A stretch of DNA of 64,000 nt from Amycolatopsis thailandensis. Its GTDB lineage: Bacteria > Actinomycetota > Actinomycetes > Mycobacteriales > Pseudonocardiaceae. Numbering within the stretch: position 1 is the stretch's first letter; the number at the start of each line of letters is the position of its first letter. The stretch is taken from contig NZ_NMQT01000038.1 of assembly GCF_002234405.1 (NCBI RefSeq), positions 1 to 64,000 on the forward strand, given 5' to 3'. Shown piece by piece: positions 44,758 through 52,197 of the stretch. The notes below the pieces were generated by a model. It made no database searches and was not told the DNA's origin. It worked only from the letters and a program-made list of their open reading frames with translations. The translations under genes and the position numbers were made by a program.

Positions 44758-44810
44758 GTTGCGAAAGCCACTTTCGCAACCTTCAACGTTGTGAAAGTGG
44801 CTTTCGCATC
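44758..44810. repeat. Inverted repeat, GCGAAAGCCAC family, copy 2
   Basis: The arms 44758-44780 and 44788-44810 pair with two mismatches around the loop cttcaac. It is nearly identical to the perfect element at 133-185, including the loop sequence pattern ttcaac/ctcaac. Confidence 0.65.
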
Positions 44811-44868
44811 ACCGGTATCGCGCGGCGAGCCCCGAGTCACCGGGCAGCGGGCAAGGACACGGCTCGGA

Positions 44869-44923
44869 TGACGCGAAAGCCACTTTCGGGACATCAGATG
44901 CCTCGAAAGTGGCTTTCGCGTCA
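44869..44923. repeat. Inverted repeat, GCGAAAGCCAC family, copy 3
   Basis: The arms 44869-44888 and 44904-44923 pair perfectly over 20 bp around a 15-base loop. It lies between vdh and the convergent DUF5302 gene. With the two preceding palindromes it fills most of the 342-base gap, in which no gene is visible. Confidence 0.65.
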
Positions 44924-44978
44924 GGTCCGTCCTCCCGGGCGAACCGGTCGGACCGCCGAGTCGGCGGGTGCCGGGGAC

Positions 44979-45167
44979 TCAGCCGCTCTTGCGACGGAAG
45001 GTGCGCTTGTTCGCGGCCGGGCCGTGCGCGTGCAGGTTCTTCCCGCCACCGTTCTCGTGGGCCGAGCCGGAGCGGGCCTGAGCCTGCTTGCGCTCCAGGG
45101 CTTCGCGGAACTTGCGCTTCGTGTCGTCCTCTTCGCCATCCGCTGGGGACGGTGCCGGTTCAGTCAT
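44979..45167 (-). CDS. DUF5302 domain protein
   Basis: The 62-residue acidic-to-basic protein contains the DUF5302 pattern DTKRKFREALERKQAQA near residues 15-31 and a basic, glycine-rich tail ending KRTFRRKSG. This actinobacterial family is small and uncharacterised. CGGAGG lies five bases before the ATG. The charged, low-complexity composition suggests a disordered nucleic-acid-associated protein, which is an inference. Confidence 0.8.
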   Translation of the reverse strand: MTEPAPSPADGEEDDTKRKFREALERKQAQARSGSAHENGGGKNLHAHGPAANKRTFRRKSG

Positions 45168-45241
45168 TGCTACCTCCGAGGTGACGACGTGTGACCACGT
45201 CAGCCTGTCAGGAACGGACCGGCTTGGCGAGTCGATTTACG

Positions 45242-46207
45242 TCACCTGGGCGGCGCGGGAAGCTGGACCGGGCCGCCGAACTGGATCCGGTTCCGCAGCA
45301 GGGGCCGCCAGCAGTGGTCGCACAGCAGCATCGGCTTCAGGCGGTTGCCGCAGTCCACGTGCTCCAGCGTGATGTCGGGTGCCTGTCCCGGCGCCTCGAA
45401 GCCCCGTGACCACTCGGCGATGAAGGCCAGGGCGGGGAAGAACGCGAGGCCCTTCGCCGTCAGCCGGTAGTCGTGCGCGTCGGTGCGGGTCTTCGCGGTC
45501 CCGGTCCGCAGCACGCCGACCTCCACGAGTTTCGACAGCCGCCCCGAAAGCACGCTCGGCCCGATGCCGAGTTCGCGTTCGAACTCCGAGAAATGCCGCG
45601 CCCCGAGCAGCGCGCTCACGACCAGGCCCGTCGACCAGCGGTCGCCGAGGAGTTCCATGGTGTCCGGGAAGAACATCAGCGGATCGCCCGCGAGGGACTC
45701 GGCGTCCTTGCGGCGGAAGCGTTTCGTCGCGGTCGCTTCGACGACGCCGGTGTCGTCGAGCCGCCGAGCGCGGACGTCGCGGGCGTCCACCCGGCGTTCG
45801 CAGGTGGCGCAGCCGAGCGGCGCCGAGGTGGCCAGCTCGCAGTCGAGGTGGATCAGCGTCGGCAGCACGGCACGCCGTCCCTCGACCCATTCCCTTTCCC
45901 AGGCCCAGATCGAGATCAGCAGCGGCCACAGTTCGAGACCGCGTTCGGTGAGCCGGTACTCGTGCCGGGTGCGGCGCGCGTCCCGGTACGGCGTGCGGAC
46001 GAGCATGCCCGCGTCGACCATCTCGCGCAGCCGCCCGGACAGCGCGGTGGGGGAGATGCCGAGCCGCAGCCGGAGTTCCTCGTAACGGCGGAAGCGCAGG
46101 AAAAGGCTCTGCAGGATCAGCAGGGTCCACTGATCGCCGAGCAGTTCGAGTGCCCGGCGCAGCGGATCGCCCGCCGGCCTGACGCGGTGCGCCGTCGCCT
46201 CTGTCAC
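45242..46207 (-). CDS. Double HxlR-type transcriptional regulator with cysteine pairs
   Basis: The 321-residue protein is two HxlR winged-helix domains in tandem. Half one has RALELLGDQWTLLILQSLFL and LGISPTALSGRLREMVDAGML; half two has DTMELLGDRWSTGLVVSALL and LGIGPSVLSGRLSKLVEVGVL. Each half is followed by a CxxC pair (LGCATCERR and LLCDHCWRP) with an extra upstream Cys in LDCELA or VDCGNR. HxlR proteins normally dimerise, so this is a covalent dimer that could sense redox state or metal. It is divergent from the carotenoid oxygenase gene, its likely target. Confidence 0.85.
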   Translation of the reverse strand: MTEATAHRVRPAGDPLRRALELLGDQWTLLILQSLFLRFRRYEELRLRLGISPTALSGRLREMVDAGMLVRTPYRDARRTRHEYRLTERGLELWPLLISIWAWEREWVEGRRAVLPTLIHLDCELATSAPLGCATCERRVDARDVRARRLDDTGVVEATATKRFRRKDAESLAGDPLMFFPDTMELLGDRWSTGLVVSALLGARHFSEFERELGIGPSVLSGRLSKLVEVGVLRTGTAKTRTDAHDYRLTAKGLAFFPALAFIAEWSRGFEAPGQAPDITLEHVDCGNRLKPMLLCDHCWRPLLRNRIQFGGPVQLPAPPR

Positions 46208-46249
46208 GTAGGTGCCTCTCTAACGGTGTCGCTGTCAGCGTACCCCTGG

Positions 46250-46297
46250 CTACAGCAAAAGAAGCCTATTGACAGCTGACTACAGAAATCATAGTGT
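46250..46297 (+). promoter_or_regulatory. Promoter of the carotenoid oxygenase gene with CTACAG direct repeats
   Basis: TTGACA (46269-46274) and TAGTGT (46292-46297) are 17 bases apart and form a good vegetative promoter. CTACAG occurs at 46250-46255 and 46280-46285, 30 bp or about three helical turns apart, flanking the -35 box. They are candidate sites for the divergent double-HxlR regulator. Confidence 0.5.
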
Positions 46298-46337
46298 CTC
46301 AGCCAGTCGGTCAACGCGAACCAACCGGGGAGAACCG

Positions 46338-47810
46338 ATGACGAGCACCTCCGAGCAACCGATCCTGGTGGCGGCCGCCACCGGTGAACCCGAGGTCAAC
46401 CCGTACCTGATGGGCGTCTACGCCCCGGTCGGCGAAGAGATCGACGCGAGCGATCTCGAGGTCATCGGAAAGATCCCCGCCGACCTCAACGGCGTGTACC
46501 TGCGCAACGGGCCCAACCCCCGGTTCGAGCCGGAGGGCCGCTACCACTGGTTCGACGGCGACGGCATGATCCACGCCGTCCACCTGGAGAACGGCAAGGC
46601 CCGCTACCGCAACCGCTGGATCCGCACCAAGGCGTTCGAGGCCGAATCCGAGGCGGGCAAGGCGTTGTGGAAGGGCGTCATGGAGTCGCCCAAGGGCAAC
46701 CCGTTCGGCAACACGCACGGGCTGAACGTCAAGGACAGCGCCAACACCGACCTGATCTTCCACCGCGGCCAGGTGCTCTCCACCTGGTACATGTGCGGCA
46801 CGCCGTACGCCGTCGACCCGCTCTCACTCGAGACGCTGGGCGCCGAAGACTTCCTCGGCACGCTGGTCGGCGACATGATGGCCCATCCGAAGGTCGACGA
46901 ACGCACCGGCGAGATGTTCTGGTTCGACTACGGGCCCCGGCCGCCGTACCTGCGCTACGGCGTGATCAGCGCGGACGGCAAGGTCGTGAGCACGACCGAG
47001 ATCGAACTCCCCGGCCCGCGCCTGCCGCACGACATGGCGATCACCGAGAACTACGCCGTCCTGATGGACTTGCCGCTGGTCCAGGACATGGAGGCGGCGC
47101 GCAACGGTCGTCACAAGCTGCTGTTCGACCGGTCGCTGCCGAGCCGGTTCGGGGTGTTGCCCCGCTACGGTAACGGTAGCCAGATCCGCTGGTTCGAAGC
47201 CAGCCCGTGCTACATCTACCACGTCGTCAACTCCTGGGAGCAGGGCGAGGAAATCGTCCTCGACGTCTGCCGCGTCCAGCGCCCGCAGCCACGCGCGGAC
47301 GCGCGCACCCCGCTCGCCAAGATGCTGTCGTACCTGCGACTGGACGCTTCCCTGCACCGCTACCGGTTCAACCTGCGGACCGGACAGTGCCTGGAGACCC
47401 AGCTCGACGACGACAACACCGAATTTCCGTCCGTCGACTCGAGGGTGGTCGGCGGCCGGAATCGCTTCTCCTACGCGGTGCACATCTCGCCGGACTCGAC
47501 GCTCAAGTTCGACGGCCTGGTGTGCTACGACAATCGTGCCGGCGCCAAGACCGAGTATCGCTTCGGTCCGGGCCGGTGGGGCAGTGAGGCGCCGTTCGCA
47601 CCCCGCGACGGCGCGGCCGCCGATTCCGACGACGGCTATCTGGTGACTTTCGTCCAGGACGAGCGTGAGGGGCGCTCGGAGCTGGACATCTTCGACGCCG
47701 CCGATCTCACTGCCGGACCCGTGGCCAGGGTCCTGTTGCCCCAGCGTGTCCCGCTCGGTTTTCACGCGACCTGGGTCCGGGCGGACCAGCTGGAACCTTC
47801 CTGTAACTGA
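46338..47810 (+). CDS. Carotenoid cleavage oxygenase family protein
   Basis: The 490-residue protein belongs to the RPE65/carotenoid oxygenase family of iron(II) dioxygenases: NGVYLRNGPNPRFEP and YHWFDGDGMIHAV at the N-terminus, then the iron-ligand histidine blocks NTHGLN, MMAHPK, LPHDMAI and the final GFHATW. Members cleave carotenoids, stilbenes or isoeugenol-type phenylpropenes, and the substrate is open here. No carotenoid genes are nearby. GGGGAG precedes the ATG. The divergent HxlR regulator suggests induction by an aromatic or redox signal. Confidence 0.9.
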   Translation: MTSTSEQPILVAAATGEPEVNPYLMGVYAPVGEEIDASDLEVIGKIPADLNGVYLRNGPNPRFEPEGRYHWFDGDGMIHAVHLENGKARYRNRWIRTKAFEAESEAGKALWKGVMESPKGNPFGNTHGLNVKDSANTDLIFHRGQVLSTWYMCGTPYAVDPLSLETLGAEDFLGTLVGDMMAHPKVDERTGEMFWFDYGPRPPYLRYGVISADGKVVSTTEIELPGPRLPHDMAITENYAVLMDLPLVQDMEAARNGRHKLLFDRSLPSRFGVLPRYGNGSQIRWFEASPCYIYHVVNSWEQGEEIVLDVCRVQRPQPRADARTPLAKMLSYLRLDASLHRYRFNLRTGQCLETQLDDDNTEFPSVDSRVVGGRNRFSYAVHISPDSTLKFDGLVCYDNRAGAKTEYRFGPGRWGSEAPFAPRDGAAADSDDGYLVTFVQDEREGRSELDIFDAADLTAGPVARVLLPQRVPLGFHATWVRADQLEPSCN

Positions 47811-47815
47811 GTGAT

Positions 47816-47911
47816 CCCCTTCGCGCCCGCCCACCAGAGGGGTGTGGGCAGGCGGCGAAGGGCCGAAAGCCGCCGTCCGGGTCGCCCCTTCCAGGGGGCG
47901 GGGCGACCCGG
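47816..47911 (+). terminator. Strong hairpin cluster between the oxygenase and thiolase genes
   Basis: An imperfect long hairpin (about 47816-47862, CCTTCGC...GCGAAGG) and GGCGGC/GCCGCC (47851-47856 / 47869-47874) are alternatives. A perfect 12-bp hairpin CCGGGTCGCCCC (47877-47888) / GGGGCGACCCGG (47900-47911) follows. It could terminate the oxygenase transcript or structure the 5' leader of the thiolase. I recognise no riboswitch class. Confidence 0.5.
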
Positions 47912-47939
47912 GCACGGCACCAGAGGGCGGAACGGGCCG

Positions 47940-49163
47940 ATGACGGTCTTCGTACTGGGCGGGGCACAGACCGATTTCGCGCGGAACTTCGCGAAAGAGG
48001 GCGGCGGGCTCTACGAGATGCTCGCCGAAGTGGTGCCCGACGCCTTGGTGGACGCGCAGGTCGAGCCGGGCGACGTCGGCGTCGCGCACGTCGCCAACCT
48101 GGCCGCCGAGTTGTTCACCGGTCAGGCCCACCTCGGCGGGCTGCTGATGGCGGCGATCCCCGATCTGGACGGTGTGCCGAGCGTCCGGCACGAGGCCGCG
48201 TGCGCCTCGGGCGGGACGGCGGTGCTCGCCGCGAGCGCGGACATCGAGTCCGGCCGGTACCACGTCGCGCTGGTGACCGGGCTGGAGCTCATGCGCAACA
48301 CCGACTCGCGATCCGCGGCGGAGCATCTCGGCTCGGCGGCCTGGGTCGGCGAAGAGGCGCAAACGGCCGAATTCCCTTGGCCCGCCTTGTTCTCCGACGT
48401 CGCCGACGTCTACGACTGGCGGTACGGACTCGATCTCGCGCATCTCGGCCTGTTCGCCCGAAACGCCTTCGCGAACGCCGCGCTCAACCCGATGGCGCAG
48501 ACCCGGGACTGGAGTTTCCCGGACGGCTCGTTCGATCAGGACGACCGGCTGAACCCCGTCGTGGCCGGTGTCCTGCGCAAGAACGACTGCGGCCGCATCT
48601 CCGACGGGGCCGCCGCGATCGTGCTCGCCTCGCCGGAGTTCGCCGCCGACTGGGCGAAACTCGTGGGCCGGGACCTCGCGGAGGTCCCGAAGCTGACGGG
48701 CTTCGGCCACCGGACGGCGCATTTGTCGTTACGGGGCAAGCTGGAACGCGCCGAAGGACACGAGTACCTGTTCCCGCATCTGCGGGGCGCGGTGGTCGAC
48801 GCGTACTGGCGCGCGAAGGTCTCCGGCGCCGAGGAGATCGACGTCGTCGAACTGCACGACTGCTTCACCATCACCGCGCTCGTGGCGCTGGAACACCTCG
48901 GCGCGGCCCCGCCGGGGGCGGCCGGGCGGCTGATCGAATCCGGCGGGATCGCGCGGGACGGCGTCCTCCCGGTGAACCCCGGCGGCGGGTTGCTCGGGCT
49001 CGGCCACCCGGTCGGCGCGACCGGGGTGCGGATGGTGCACGACGCCGCGCGCCAGGTCGCGGGAACCGCCGGGCCGCTTCAGATCGACGGCGTGCGGAAC
49101 GTGCTGACCTTGAACGTCGGCGGATCCTTCACGACCGTGGTCGCGATGGTCGTCGCCCGCTGA
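47940..49163 (+). CDS. Thiolase / acetyl-CoA acetyltransferase (SCP2-type)
   Basis: The 407-residue protein has the thiolase active sites: nucleophile Cys in HEAACASGG near residue 85, His in ELHDCFTITAL near 305, and GLGHPVGATGVRM near 358, where the second Cys of degradative thiolases is absent, as in SCP2-type and actinobacterial lipid-transfer thiolases. It should condense or cleave acyl-CoA. The ATG at 47940 follows a structured leader. Its last 85 bases overlap the convergent membrane-protein gene. Confidence 0.85.
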   Translation: MTVFVLGGAQTDFARNFAKEGGGLYEMLAEVVPDALVDAQVEPGDVGVAHVANLAAELFTGQAHLGGLLMAAIPDLDGVPSVRHEAACASGGTAVLAASADIESGRYHVALVTGLELMRNTDSRSAAEHLGSAAWVGEEAQTAEFPWPALFSDVADVYDWRYGLDLAHLGLFARNAFANAALNPMAQTRDWSFPDGSFDQDDRLNPVVAGVLRKNDCGRISDGAAAIVLASPEFAADWAKLVGRDLAEVPKLTGFGHRTAHLSLRGKLERAEGHEYLFPHLRGAVVDAYWRAKVSGAEEIDVVELHDCFTITALVALEHLGAAPPGAAGRLIESGGIARDGVLPVNPGGGLLGLGHPVGATGVRMVHDAARQVAGTAGPLQIDGVRNVLTLNVGGSFTTVVAMVVAR

Positions 49164-49477
49164 AACCACCGGCCGCGATACGCCGCTCCGGTGAGCGTCG
49201 CCCCGAAGAAGACGACGGCGGCGACACCGGTTTCGGGAGTGAATTCGAGCGCGCCCAGCGAGCCCGCGGTGAATCCCGAGTGGACACTCCAGGCGATCAG
49301 CGCCGTCCCGGCCGCCGCCGCCACGCTCGTCACGGCACCGGCGACGAGTACGACCACGGCCAAGGCGGCCAAGGAAATGCCATGATGTCGCGCCGAACCG
49401 AGGAGCCCGGCCACCGACGCCGCGACGACGACGGAGACACAACCGAACGGGAAACCGAAGCATTCGGGATTCCTCAT
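49079..49477 (-). CDS. Small integral membrane protein, unknown function
   Basis: I do not recognise this 132-residue protein. It has three or four hydrophobic segments (about residues 10-28, 36-62 and 78-100), then a basic hydrophilic tail. The tail is the part that overlaps the end of the thiolase gene on the other strand, so the true stop or frame there is uncertain. ATG 49477 is preceded by GGAG at 12 bases; a TTG at 49489 is in frame. Confidence 0.5.
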   Translation of the reverse strand: MRNPECFGFPFGCVSVVVAASVAGLLGSARHHGISLAALAVVVLVAGAVTSVAAAAGTALIAWSVHSGFTAGSLGALEFTPETGVAAVVFFGATLTGAAYRGRWFQRATTIATTVVKDPPTFKVSTFRTPSI

Positions 49478-49568
49478 CCGCTCAGTCAACTCCGCGTGAC
49501 CGGGCGTGCCGTCGGCGTGAACGGCTTTCCTACGCTCCGGCCGGGATTCTTGACGAAATCCTGACGCG

Positions 49569-50438
49569 TCAGGCCTTGCGCGCGTGCGTGACGATCGCCT
49601 GCGCGATCGCGGGCCACAACTGCCGCGGCAGTTCGTGGCCCATCCCGGGGAACAGCAGCAGTTCGGCGTCCGGGATCGCTTCCGCGGTCGCCTTGCCGCC
49701 GCTGACGTCGATCAGCGGGTCGCTCTCGCCGTGGATGACCAGCGTCGGGACGTGGACCTCGCGCAGCTTCGCCGTGCGATCACCCGAAGCGACGACGGCG
49801 GCGGCTTGGCGCAGCCCGCCCGCCGGATGGTTCGCCCGGTCGTAGTTGCGGGTGGCCTTCATCCGCAGGAACTCCTCGTCGGACGGGTGCCCTGGCGAGC
49901 CCACGAGCCTGAACCACGCGATGCCGTCCTCGATGGCCTGCTCGCGGGTGGCGGCGGGCGGCCGGGTCAGCCCGGCGAGCGCGGCGGGCTCCGGATGCCC
50001 GACCGAAGGATCCCCGGTGGTCGACATGATCGAGGTGAGGCTGAGCAGCCGGTCCGGCGAGTCGATCGCGAGCTGCTGGACGATCATCCCGCCCATCGAC
50101 GCGCCGACGACGTGCGCGCGGTCGAACCCGAGCGCGTCGAACAACCCGGTGATGTCGGCCGCGAGATCCGAGAGCAGGTACGGCGCGGAGGTCAGGTCGC
50201 CCGCGGCGAGCGCGGCCAGATCCGGCGCGGGGAGATCGTCCAGATAGGACGAGAGACCGATGTCGCGGTTGTCGAACCGCACGACGTGGAACCCGCCCTC
50301 GGCGAGCAGGTCGCAGAAGCCGATCTCCCAGGTGACCATCTGGGCGCCGAGGCCCATCACCAGGACGAGCGGCGGATCCGCGGGGGAGCCGAAGGTGTCG
50401 TACTCGAGTTCGAGGCCGTTCACACGCGCGCGGGGCAT
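49569..50438 (-). CDS. Alpha/beta hydrolase
   Basis: The 289-residue protein is a typical alpha/beta hydrolase. The oxyanion region is VLVMGLGAQ near residue 27, the nucleophile elbow VVGASMGGM near 110, an Asp in HGESDPLI near 233, and the His in PGMGHELP near 264. It resembles the actinobacterial group near haloalkane dehalogenase-like esterases and aclacinomycin methylesterase; the substrate is unknown. It is divergent from a TetR gene with 61 bases between the starts, so it is a plausible target of that regulator. Confidence 0.85.
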   Translation of the reverse strand: MPRARVNGLELEYDTFGSPADPPLVLVMGLGAQMVTWEIGFCDLLAEGGFHVVRFDNRDIGLSSYLDDLPAPDLAALAAGDLTSAPYLLSDLAADITGLFDALGFDRAHVVGASMGGMIVQQLAIDSPDRLLSLTSIMSTTGDPSVGHPEPAALAGLTRPPAATREQAIEDGIAWFRLVGSPGHPSDEEFLRMKATRNYDRANHPAGGLRQAAAVVASGDRTAKLREVHVPTLVIHGESDPLIDVSGGKATAEAIPDAELLLFPGMGHELPRQLWPAIAQAIVTHARKA

Positions 50439-50499
50439 GGCCCGATCCTGCCGGAAGCCCCCACTTCCGGACCAGCGGAGTGCGGATACGGTAACCCGC

Positions 50500-51237
50500 A
50501 TGCCGACTTTCTCCGAAGACGCGGGTTCCCGGTCGCGGTCACGCGTGGCTTCCGGACGGCCGGCGGTCACCAAGGACCGGATCATCGACGCCGCGCTGGA
50601 ACTGTCGGCCGAGTCCGGTTTGGAGAACTGGACGCTGCGGCAGCTCGCGGCCGCCGTCGACGCGTACCCGGCGGTGGTCTACCACCACGTCGGCGACCGG
50701 GACACCGTCGTCGTCGCGGTGCTGGACCGGGTGGTGGGCCAGCTGACCCTGCCCGACGAGACCTTGCCGTGGCGGGCCTGGTTCACCGAATTCCTGCCCA
50801 CCGTGCGGGCCGTGCTGCGGCGCTATCCCGGTTCGGCGCGAAGGCTGGCCCTGTTCGGGCCGTCGGTCGCCGCCGCCGTGCCGACGATGAACACCGGCAT
50901 CGGACGGCTGCTCGCGGCCGGGTTCGGCACCGAGGCGCCGTTCGCCTACAACCTGCTGCTGGCGACAGCGTGCCAGTTCGTCGCGATGGAGGACGACCGC
51001 GAGAGCGCGATGGCGCTGCAATTGGAGCGGACCGAGGGTTACGCGGCGTACCGCACCCGCACCGACCTGCCGGGGATGGCGGCGCTGGGCGAGTCGGTCG
51101 CGGCGCTGGTCGCGGACCCGGATCTCGCGGCCGGTTACTACGCGCGGCTCTACGGTTACGCGGTCGAGCGCTGCCTCGACGGGCTCGAACACCGGCTCAG
51201 CCAGTTGCACACGCTCGGAAGTTTGACAGAGCGCTGA
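50500..51237 (+). CDS. TetR family transcriptional regulator
   Basis: The 245-residue protein has a TetR-type helix-turn-helix at residues 24-70 (KDRIIDAALELSAESGLENWTLRQLAAAVDAYPAVVYHHVGDRDTVVVAVLD) and a ligand-binding helical domain. An in-frame TACGGT seven bases before the ATG resembles a -10 box, suggesting a leaderless message. It is divergent from the alpha/beta hydrolase gene. The ligand is unknown. Confidence 0.85.
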   Translation: MPTFSEDAGSRSRSRVASGRPAVTKDRIIDAALELSAESGLENWTLRQLAAAVDAYPAVVYHHVGDRDTVVVAVLDRVVGQLTLPDETLPWRAWFTEFLPTVRAVLRRYPGSARRLALFGPSVAAAVPTMNTGIGRLLAAGFGTEAPFAYNLLLATACQFVAMEDDRESAMALQLERTEGYAAYRTRTDLPGMAALGESVAALVADPDLAAGYYARLYGYAVERCLDGLEHRLSQLHTLGSLTER

Positions 51238-51250
51238 CAGCGAATCGGCG

Positions 51251-51336
51251 TAGTGTGGAGGAATACCGGTGCTCGGTCACCGGTCCCGAAGCCCCTGGCA
51301 CCAACCTCCCCCTCGAGGTGCCGGGGGCTTCTCATG
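51251..51336 (+). ncRNA. Candidate small RNA or leaderless terminator transcript
   Basis: A TAGTGT box (51251-51256) is followed by two hairpins: ACCGGTG (51265-51271) / CACCGGT (51278-51284), and a 15-bp stem GAAGCCCCTGGCACC (51288-51302) / GGTGCCGGGGGCTTC (51317-51331) with a C-rich loop. The unit lies between the convergent TetR genes. It may be just their terminator; the -10-like box and the first hairpin suggest an independent RNA of about 75 bases. Confidence 0.35.
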
Positions 51337-51969
51337 TCAGGAGCGCGGGGCGGCGCGCTGGATCTCCGGGAAGACCTCGCCGACCAGGGTGACCAGCGAT
51401 TTGCTGAGCAGCGTGTGCACCTGGGAGCGATCGAGCGAACCCCGCACGAGCCATTCGCGGCCCGCCGCCTTGACCATCCCGCCGAACGCGCGGACCAGGG
51501 CGTTCAGCTCCTGGCCGTGCTCGCTCTCGCGGGACAGGCCGACCGCTTCGAGCACCCTGTCCGCCGATTCGCGATCGGCCTCTTCGAGGATCCGTTCGAC
51601 TTCGAGGTCCCGGCCGATGCCTTCCGGCGCGATCGCGGCCAGCCACATCTTCTCCTGGCTGGTGACCATGTCCAGGAACCAGTCGATGGCGACGTCGGCA
51701 CGCAGTTCGAGCGGGCCTTCCGGCAGGATTTCGACCGCGAGCCGCGGCACGGTGAGCGCCCGCCGGATGATCTCCAGATAGAGTTCTCGTTTGGTGCCGA
51801 AGTAGTGGTTGATCAGCCCCCTGGCCACCCCGGCCTCCGCCGCGATGTCCGATGTGGACACTTCCGAGTACGGACGTTCCCCGAAAAGACGTGCCGCACA
51901 GGCGAAGATCTGCTCTTTGCGCTCGTCCGGCTCCAGTCTCCGCCATCTCGGCGTCGGCTCGGTCGTCAT
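51337..51969 (-). CDS. TetR family transcriptional regulator
   Basis: The 210-residue protein has the TetR helix-turn-helix near residues 17-63 (KEQIFACAARLFGERPYSEVSTSDIAAEAGVARGLINHYFGTKRELYLEIIRRA) and a variable C-terminal domain. It is convergent with the other TetR gene and stands alone upstream of a gap holding a candidate 6C-like RNA. Its target is not evident. Confidence 0.85.
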   Translation of the reverse strand: MTTEPTPRWRRLEPDERKEQIFACAARLFGERPYSEVSTSDIAAEAGVARGLINHYFGTKRELYLEIIRRALTVPRLAVEILPEGPLELRADVAIDWFLDMVTSQEKMWLAAIAPEGIGRDLEVERILEEADRESADRVLEAVGLSRESEHGQELNALVRAFGGMVKAAGREWLVRGSLDRSQVHTLLSKSLVTLVGEVFPEIQRAAPRS

Positions 51970-52094
51970 GTCCTCAATCTTCCCACGATCGATTCAGCCC
52001 GGCTGGATGGTCACCGGATCCCTGTGACATATAAAAGCAAAGTGTCAGTTAATCCGGCGTGTACCGTCTGTTGGCCCGCTGGTCTTTACCGTCT

Positions 52095-52197
52095 TCTTTC
52101 AGGTGGCATGCCGTGCGCGCTGTCGGGGCGCGTTTGCCTCCTACCGGCCCGGCCTGGCGAGTAACCCCCCCTAGCTCGCCAGGCCCGGGCCTTCTTA
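52095..52197 (+). ncRNA. Candidate 6C-like small RNA
   Basis: The stem CCCGGCCTGGCGAG (52148-52161) / CTCGCCAGGCCCGGG (52175-52189), with one bulged base, closes a loop containing seven consecutive C (52165-52171). Upstream, GCGCGC and GCGCG (about 52115-52132) can form a second hairpin. C-runs in hairpin loops are the hallmark of the actinobacterial 6C RNA; the first loop here lacks a C-run. A short T-containing stretch (CTTCTT) follows. The alternative is a terminator for the histidine kinase gene. Confidence 0.4.

Noticed and set aside
44637..44978. tRNA or small RNA gene in the repeat-filled gap after vdh
   Set aside because: The stems are explained by three palindromes of families seen elsewhere in the window; no cloverleaf or TPsiC-like loop could be found.
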